Of a DNA stretch of 64,000 nucleotides, positions 57,426-64,000 are shown one piece after another (position 1 is the stretch's first letter; every line of letters begins with the position of its first letter). The notes under the pieces are model-generated. The model saw only the letters and a program-made list of their open reading frames with translations. It did not search any database and had not been told where the DNA came from. This DNA is from Elmis aenea (taxonomy: Eukaryota; Arthropoda; Insecta; Coleoptera; Elmidae), in assembly GCA_947652605.1 (NCBI GenBank), contig OX393577.1:51001494-51065493 (forward strand), in the 5' to 3' direction. A program made the translations under genes and the position numbers.

Positions 57426-58286
57426 GCGGGGCAAAAACAAAGTTTTGTGGTACTTCTAAAGTGAGTTCAAGTTATTTAAACCAATCTCTTTGGATATAAA
57501 ATTGCGCAAATTTATATTTTGTTAAACTAAATTTGATAATTTGTAAATCAATTATGTAAAACCCGTTTTAAATATAGATGTCCGAATATTTCCATTATTT
57601 TAATTGCAGTTTCAAACAGCAGTTATTAAAAGTTATAATTCCTTTTTATCTGATCTATCTGATCTAATAATATTTTAATTGTGAGGACAAAATATTTGTC
57701 GATGTCGCATTGAAAGCACGATCTGGAAGATATTTTGACAGGCATTGTGTAGTAGGAGTAATCTATCAAAATATTATGACAGTATGAAACAAACTCTAGT
57801 AGTAGATAGATGGATACCTTCGTGGTATCTTTAGCTCATACTAAGAAAATGAGAAAAGTTGTTTACAAAAAAAGCTGTTATCTTATACATTCTGTAAGGT
57901 AATGGCTTTGTTATAACAATGTTGCCTTCTTTGATCGCTCTTCACTTAAAGTGCACTGCAGAGTGTTAGTTGTTGCTTTTCTGCAAATATATTTCAAAAA
58001 TTTAATGAAGTAAAAATCGCGATGTTAGGATATAGACCTTTCAGTTGTTAATATGACGTAAAAAAGTACTAAAAATTGAAATCTTCCCTCAAGGTTTTTC
58101 TTTACTAACGCCGTCTGGTATCATGCACCTTCTTATTTTTTCTTTAATTACATTGTCAGAAACATAAAAGAAACTAAACACCAAAGCTCTTTAAATAAAA
58201 TTATTCCAAAATAAACAACTAATAAACTTTTTTAGCTATGGCACTAAAATATTTTGCTTAAAAAAATTAAATTAATTTTACATTTA
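57426..58286. other. AT-rich intergenic stretch
   Basis: No feature was recognised. Confidence 0.4.
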
Positions 58287-58288
58287 TA

Positions 58289-59184
58289 CAGGGTGACTAT
58301 ATGTATGTATTGTGTGGATAACTTTGTTATTAAAAGAGTTACAAAGTCAGTTAAATTAGCTAAGTTTTACATTTGACCCAGACCTTCAACTTTTTAAATG
58401 ACTTGAAAAAAACTAAAAACGGACTTTTTTTTAAGGCTAAATAATTCCATAGCCACCTACGTTTAAATCAAAAAGTGAAAAGAGCTTATCTTTAAATAAC
58501 AGTTAAATATATTGATGACTAAAGATTGGCTATTTTAAGGACGTCTTATCAAATAAAAAGAAATATGCTTAGGTAAACCTTGTTATCTACAAAATGTAAA
58601 TCTAAAATTTGTATTGTCCATGGAGACAGGGCTACACCTTCAACTCATATTATAATTAAGATATAATTAATAGCATATAGGTAATAGTAAATAAAAAATT
58701 AAAAATTATTATGAAATGTAAATATTTAAATTTTTTATGTGTACAATTAAATACAGCTACTTTATATATGTAATAACTTACCTATTTTTAAAGATAAACC
58801 TAACAACCCATATACATTAATGAAAGGAGAAAAAAATCTCTATTTAATGGACCCATAGCCAACTACGTTTGCCATTTAAAAACAGTAAAGTTTGGCTTAC
58901 ATCACAAAAATCAAGTGTCATGAGTTTTTAAATATTTTTTCTAATTCTTCGTTAAAATATCTACAAGAATCATTTTACATTTTAATTTTAACGAAGGAGA
59001 CTATGGAATTACTTAACATTGCTAAAATCGTCTCTTTTAGTTAAAAAAGTTGAAGGTGTAGGGCAAATGTCTAAATGGTGTTAAATTCGCCCTAAAATTC
59101 TTCCCAACTTTGCTAGTTTAACTGTTTGTAACTCTTATAATAACAAAGTTACTCATACAACACATGTAGTTAATTGTCACCTTG
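58289..59184. repeat. 896-bp fold-back element (CAGGGTGACTATATG end)
   Basis: CAGGGTGACTATATGTATGT and the inverse of TAGTTAATTGTCACCTTG pair. The arms continue with ACTTTGTTATTA.AAGAGTTAC, CTTCAACTTTTT and TAATTCCATAG mirrored around about 58740. The right end is slightly worn and the TA there is lost. Confidence 0.8.
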
Positions 59185-59618
59185 CATATTACTATTTTAC
59201 TGTGTGATAATTTAAGTTGTCGCGATTTTCAGGAACCAATTACCAACGTTAAGTGAGAGGATGCTGTATTTTGATTTATCGTCAATAATGAAAATCATCT
59301 CGCAATTAAAATGCTTATTATTCAATAAATTTGTTGTAAGAAATAAAAATCTTACGTACACGTAGCCATGAAACAACGACTACATTGTGTACCTTATGTT
59401 GTTGGTCTACCCAACGTTACACGATATACTATTAAACCAGGGATTCCTAAACTTTTTATGTCAACGACCCCTTTGATGATACCATTAAAATCCTGAGGCC
59501 CCCAGTTACAGTTTTTATATTAAATATTTTTTATATCCGTTAGATGATTTTTTTAAATAGTAATAATTTTTGTAGTGTATAATAAACTGTGTGGAAAATG
59601 CTAAAATAAAATGTAGTA

Positions 59619-61047
59619 GGGGAAGTTGGGGTAAGATGACGAACGGGGTAAGATGACGAACGATTTTTACAGGCAATCCATCAAAAACTCAAATTCAAAA
59701 TTTTCACTACCATCTGGAGGTTAGTAGACGAAGTTAATATTAGCTGATAACATTTTAATATAGTTCAAATTTCTTCCGTTAAAAGCAATTGTTTGTCATC
59801 ACATGTTCGGTTACAATATTTATTGCCGGTGTTTAGTGTTTTTTTGGAAAACTCGGGTAAAAACAAATTGAATTTTGCTGTAGGTTGTACATTACCTGTG
59901 ATAGTATTGGTATTCTGTTTAAATTTTATAATTCTTTTTGTAGTTTTTTATGTAAATTAGAAAAACATTTTTAATATGTAGTGGGGTAAGATGACAGGGG
60001 TAAGATAACGATTCGTTATCTTGCCCCAGCAACCAGTAAGCACTGTTTTTGGTAATAAAATTTTATTACATCCAGAACATCAATGCCAAGAACCTACAAA
60101 AAAAAAGACCAATCGTGGTCAGTGGTCTCAAGGCGCAATGATAGCGGCTATGCACGACATTGAAGAAGGAACTACATCCTGCAATGCAGCTGCTGCTGCT
60201 GAATGTTTCTGACCATATCAATGGTAACATTGGTGGAGATACTAATGGTAACATTGGTAGGGAGATTACTGATGAAAACTCAGATGATTCATACTTTTCT
60301 TCAGATGGCAATATTCCGTTGAAGCAAATGAAAAGCTATGCTTTGTTTACGCCTGTAAAAAATGATGGAGAACCTGAACCTTCTTCATCATCAAGGATTG
60401 TAAAGGGCAAACTATTTACCTCTAAAGGAACAAGCCCTAGCTGCTCAAAGTCGAAATCTGACACCTCACTGTGGAAAATCAGACCCTTGCCAACTATTAA
60501 TCGTCCTGTTCAAAATAATAAAAAAACTCTCAGCGGGCGTAATTACTGGCACTCCCATAAAAAATCAATTAGAAGAGAAAGACAGGTTAGCAAAACAGAA
60601 GGGAGGAAATGGGCCTAATGAAAAAACTGCTATATCTTCTCAAACAACTGAATCTTTATCCTATTATTGTCTAATCTGCCACAAACCTTCTACAGAACCA
60701 CCAGCGACAGACTGGATTCAGTGTTGCAAATGTCAAGAGTGGTGCCCTGAAGACTGCACCACTTATGATGGCCAAGGACAATTTATTTGTGTTTTATGTA
60801 TGTAGGCGCCATCTTACCCCATTATGTTCGTCATCTTACCCGCACTATGGGGTAAGATGACTAAAATGACATTTTTTGTTTATGTTTTTTATTGTAATAT
60901 TGGAAGCGCTGTTTAGTTTAAAATCATAGAGAGTTCAAAGGTAATTCACCAATGTATGTATTCGTTATTTTTATTTAATTATATCATTTTTCTCTTGGCC
61001 AAAACTTAATTTTCTTGTTAACCTAGTCATCTTACCCCAACTTCCCC
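59619..61047 (+). mobile_element. 1.43-kb pogo-like element with partial transposase
   Basis: Ends GGGGAAGTTGGGGTAAGATG and CATCTTACCCCAACTTCCCC are flanked by TA, and further GGGGTAAGATGACGAAC motifs sit subterminally at both sides. The ends share the GGGGAAG.TGG pattern with the 32.9- and 34.6-kb elements. Confidence 0.9.
60096..60805 (+). pseudogene. Pogo transposase with DDE core deleted
   Basis: 60096-60200 reads KKKTNRGQWSQGAMIAAMHD then EEGTTSCNAAA, the psq-type helix-turn-helix that binds pogo ends. At a GCAGCTGCTGCTGCTG run the sequence jumps frame to a C-terminal part (60200-60618), Ser- and Asp-rich. The whole RNase H-like catalytic domain is missing. After another frameshift, 60640-60805 reads YYCLICHKPSTEPP then DWIQCCKCQEWCPEDC and FICVLC, a PHD/RING-like zinc-binding tail (C-x2-C .. 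C-x2-C-x2-W-C-x3-C .. C-x2-C) seen at the end of insect pogo transposases. It retains DNA-binding and zinc-finger parts only. Confidence 0.85.
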
Positions 61048-61079
61048 TACTATTACATATAATTTAGAATTTCATTTCC

Positions 61080-61330
61080 CCAAAAGAATCTTATTTAAGA
61101 ATAATGATTTTGCTTCGGGATCAACAGACATATCTATAAGTTTACAAAAAATTTGTTGGTTTTCTAGCTGTATTGGTTTTAATATGAGTCAAAACGAAAT
61201 CAAAAATTTGCCTATTTTGCAGGTTTGCAAATCTAATGCTAAAATCAAGAATGAGCTCTTTAAGATGGTTAATAAATATCTCCAAAACATCTTCAGTAAA
61301 ATTCGATTTTCTTAATTTTCCAGTTGTTTT
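61080..61330 (-). pseudogene. hAT transposase fragments (ZBED-type)
   Basis: One frame reads HLKELILDFSIRFANLQNRQ then IFDFV, and after a shift LIDMSVDPEAKSLFLNK. These fit the L-x-x-x-F-x-x-R-F-x-D/N-L segment and the following region of ZBED/SCAND-like hAT transposases. Stops and shifts make it dead; assignment is moderate. Confidence 0.5.
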
Positions 61331-61333
61331 CTA

Positions 61334-61516
61334 TTGCATGACTCCTGAACTCTTATCGACCCCCTAAGAGTAGGCACCGACTACAGGGGGACTTGGGCGA
61401 CTCCTGCATTAAACAAACCGAAACAGATACAAACAAAAATCAATTTTGGACAAAATCGAAATCGAAAAGGGTCGATGCAATTGTTTGGAGCAACAGAAAT
61501 AAACTTGATGGGATAT
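61334..61516. other. Short spacer
   Basis: No feature recognised between the hAT relic and the Jockey tail. Confidence 0.4.
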
Positions 61517-62400
61517 TTATTTTTTTTTGTTTAACTCCCAGAATATTACAATCTGTCCCAAATGGACATTCAGTAATTTATATGAAACTGATACATCGTC
61601 ATGTAGGAGGTTGCCCATTGGCGAGCTTCTTTTAGTTGCTTAACTATTAGTTAACTATTAGTTAATGATTAGCTACTGGGGTTTGTTTTGTTACTAAGAT
61701 TAAAATTAAGAATTAAGTCTAGTAGGTAAGTCACTTGGAGCGCAGCGCTTAAGCCTACGGTAACCAGTCATTCTTTTACGGAGTTGCGTCACTAGTATGT
61801 TTGGATGAGCACTTAACCGTTGGTGGTAGTTTACACTATAGTTTTTTATTTCCTGTTTAACACTCACTATGTTGAGATCGTCGCTGATAATTTTTTTAGG
61901 AACGTACCAGGGGGCGTTTGCGATTATTCGCAGCACTTTGGATTGAAACCGTTCTAGTGTGTCAATATTGGAATTGGAGGTAGACCCCCCCCACAGCTGG
62001 ATCCCGTAGGTCCATACGGGTTTTAAAATGACTTTGTAGATAAGCAGTTTATTCTCCAACGTTAGTTGCGATTTTCTTCCAATTAGCCAATAGATGCTTC
62101 TTAGTTTTAGCCCTAGTTGTTTTCGTTTACTGAAAATATGCTTACGCTAGGTGAGTCGTTGATCTAAGTGTATTCCTAGATATTTGACTTCTTCTGATTG
62201 TGTCAGTAGCTGGTTGTTGAGGCGAACCGGAGGACAATTATCTTTTCTGAGAGTGAAGTTCACTTGCGTTGATTTGCTTTCGTTCACTTTTATGCGCCAC
62301 GTTTTTAGCCATTTTTGCATCTTATTTAGATTTTCTTGCAATATACTTGAAGCTATTGTAGGTATTTTATGTGTAGCTAGGACTGCCGTGTCTATGGGAT
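61517..62400 (-). pseudogene. 5'-truncated Jockey-like retrotransposon 3' end
   Basis: The minus-strand frame from about 62395 reads DTAVLATHKIPTIAS (the residues after the YADD catalytic block, whose first Asp is lost at the truncation), then LQENLNKMQKWLKTWRIKVN and EEVKYLGIHLDQRLT, a TAG where Trp is usual, then LENKLLIYKVILKPVWTYGI, QSKVLRIIANAPWYVPKKI and RRLKRCAPSDLPTRL to the stop at 61706. The 3' untranslated part runs to an A-rich tail (AAACAAAAAAAAATAAAT, 61517-61532). The short, tailed, 5'-truncated form is the signature of target-primed reverse transcription. Only one in-frame stop suggests a fairly recent insertion. Confidence 0.9.
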
Positions 62401-63055
62401 AATAACGCTAATAATCTAAAGATGAAATTTAGTTTTAATGAAGTTATTTAAATATTCAAAATATTTGACACTAAACAAACGACGTCTGGTTCTTTAGGAA
62501 CTAAAGTGAAGAATCAACTCTTTTTCCAAGTCTCTGGTAACAATAGTACGTGAAACTTATCTCTTATCCAATTAGCCATGGTAGCAAATGCGATAATGCA
62601 ATTGATATTGGAGGGACTCATTAGAGAATATGGTCATCTGTTCATAAGAGAAATTTCAGAAATTGTCGATTTTAGTGCAGATTATTTCCATTTCATTATT
62701 CAAGAGCTAAGAAGATAAAGCAAAGTGAGTCCGCAATGGATTTCCCGTTTTTTGTCTGCGGATTAAAAATTGTTTGCCCATGGGTTTATCTCTACAATAC
62801 CTTTTACGGTAAAGCAAAAATAGCGGTGTTTTTTTTCTCTTAATTGTTGCAGGTGGTGACATTTTTACGAACTTTTCAGTAAGTTATCGTCTATCTATGC
62901 AATAGAAACATTTAAATTCACTTGTACCAAAGAAATCATAGCACAAAACCTTTTGCGAGCAAGGTGGTGTTCGACCATGAAGGACCTCTATTAATAGCAT
63001 TTAAGAGGAGCCTTTTGCAACGATTAACGCATTCCAGTACAATCAAACCTTTGAC
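62401..63055. other. AT-rich intergenic stretch
   Basis: No feature recognised. Confidence 0.4.
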
Positions 63056-63059
63056 AAAC

Positions 63060-63173
63060 TTAATGATGCTAACAGACGAAAACGTTCAAGAAAGTATGCC
63101 TGGTGTCATTTTGCTGCACGACAGTGTTGTCAATGATGTAAAAAAAATACGCTGGAATGCATTGTCAGAGTTT
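63060..63173 (+). pseudogene. Mariner transposase fragment
   Basis: The frame reads QESMPGVILLHDSVVNDVKK then IRWNALSEF. P-G-V-I-L-L-H-D is the second catalytic motif of mariner transposases, and the W-x-x-L-x-x-F spacing before the third motif follows. Homology is cut at 63173 by the MITE at 63176. Confidence 0.65.
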
Positions 63174-63175
63174 AA

Positions 63176-63536
63176 AGGCCTCTACTCACCAACCAATTTG
63201 TCAGGACAACAGACCGACCATTCCGATAAATTGTTTAATGTGTAGTCTGTCACCCGACCAACCCGACAGTTGGACAAGTTGGAACGGTCGGGTGGCCAGG
63301 CCATCCACAAGCTAACCGCCCCACCACATTCCTCTAGATAAGGACTATTAAACCGAAAATTTAACGCTATTTATAAATTTGTTATCCACAAAATCGCTTC
63401 AAGCCAAAATAATAAAAAAAGTTAGACGTTTATGCTGTGTTGGTTGGACTGGTCGGGATGTGTGTAGAGGTAGACAACACCCAACACGGAGTTCCCGACG
63501 GTCGGCCCCGACAAGTTGGGTAATGAGTAGATGCCT
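63176..63536. mobile_element. 361-bp Harbinger-like MITE in the mariner fragment
   Basis: Ends AGGCCTCTACTCACCAACCA and the inverse of TGGGTAATGAGTAGATGCCT are flanked by TAA (63173-63175, 63537-63539). Subterminal TTGTCAGGACAACAGACCGA is mirrored by GTCGGCCCCGACAAGTTGG. The interior contains CCGACCAACCCGACAG-type repeats. Confidence 0.8.
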
Positions 63537-63539
63537 TAA

Positions 63540-64000
63540 GAAGTCTGAAATGAATATGTTTGCATTAGTTCATCTTAAATTTTAAACTGCACAATGTTTA
63601 AACGTTTTTTAAAGTTGTTAACGTCGTTCGTCCTTAAAATTACTCTTAGGAAAATTGACATTTCGTAAACGTTTTTATTCTTTCAACTTAAAATGGTACT
63701 AAATTGGTTTTTGTTTATTTTACTGTTCTTACAAACAGTTGTAATCAAAAATTTAAATGTACGGAATTTGCATATTTAATTTTATTTTAGGATGAAATGG
63801 GAAATCATGATGAATGGTTTCGTGTCCGCTTTCTTAGTTGTGTGTTTATAACCAGAAACAACACTAAAACTAGTTAATTTACTGGTATCGGCTATTTTAA
63901 TGATCTCCTGGTTAGTGGCATGGTAAAAGTATGATTCGCTAATTCTCCATATATTATAAAGGATTCCAATGAATGGTTTATATTCAAGTCAGATCTGTTA
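63540..64000. other. AT-rich end of window
   Basis: No feature recognised; any gene here would be cut by the window edge. Confidence 0.4.

Larger units (their letters stand above)
59438..61330 (-). mobile_element. hAT element relic invaded by a pogo derivative
   Basis: CAGGGATTCCTAAACTTTTT with TCAACGACCCC at 59438 is a hAT-style end, and 61080-61330 holds hAT transposase fragments on the minus strand. The pogo element 59619-61047 lies between. A matching opposite terminus was not found, so the right limit is approximate. Confidence 0.55.

Noticed and set aside
61343..61370. CTCCTGAACTCTTATCGACC as the second terminus of the 59438 hAT
   Set aside because: It resembles the left end in direct rather than inverted orientation, so it cannot be the paired terminus.
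1..64000. CRISPR array, bacterial operon or phage
   Set aside because: No regularly spaced identical repeats with unique spacers, no dense ORFs or ribosome sites; the sequence is eukaryotic in character.

Overview
The window looks like intergenic DNA from a large, AT-rich, transposon-dense insect genome. A beetle is plausible because of the very many CACCCTGTA-ended fold-back elements, but the order cannot be fixed from sequence alone. Introns carry GT..AG borders. There are hAT, Tc1/mariner, pogo, piggyBac and Harbinger-like DNA elements, Jockey-like and other non-LTR retrotransposon relics, and one solo LTR. No rRNA, convincing tRNA, bacterial operon or CRISPR array was seen.

The only gene that appears intact is on the minus strand at about 7.6-9.5 kb. 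Reading splice sites by eye gives five exons (9451-9517, 8893-9071, 8609-8744, 8112-8349, 7952-8057) whose phases agree at every junction. They give an N-terminal SAM-like domain, a Ser/Thr-rich linker, a basic stretch and a C-terminal helical domain like that of SAMD3-like proteins. The 3' end is ambiguous. The gene sits between inverted CACAGAAAAAAAA sequences (6861 and 9815) with a shared inverted 12-mer, so it may be cargo of a CACTA-like element.

Layout: 0.8-2.3 kb two fold-back MITEs; 3.75-5.3 kb a dead piggyBac with a MITE inside; 5.3-6.5 kb two copies of another CACCCTGTA repeat; 6.9-9.8 kb the SAM gene island; 11.2-19 kb hAT MITEs, fold-backs and a reverse transcriptase relic split by a MITE; 20.6-23.8 kb MITEs; 24.6-25.9 kb a mariner with a TAA-flanked MITE inside; 27.1-28.3 kb a hAT element rich in ATACCGGTAT; 31.3-31.8 kb a solo LTR; 32.6-35.5 kb two inverted pogo-like elements; 36.5-37.6 kb a CACCCTGTA element with transposase pieces; 37.7-39.3 kb a GATATATCG-rich element with a fold-back inside; 41-45.8 kb retrotransposon relics; 48.4-49.8 kb two hAT elements sharing one target octamer; 53.2-55.0 kb a 1.86-kb near-perfect palindrome; 56.9-59.2 kb a mariner relic and fold-back; 59.4-61.3 kb a hAT relic invaded by a pogo deletion derivative; 61.5-63.5 kb a Jockey 3' end, a mariner relic and a Harbinger-like MITE.

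Apart from the SAM gene, no host pathway can be read here. The remaining coding signal is transposon-derived and broken. Nesting and duplicated target sites allow several insertions to be ordered in time. All family names rest on motif recognition by eye, without database searches.
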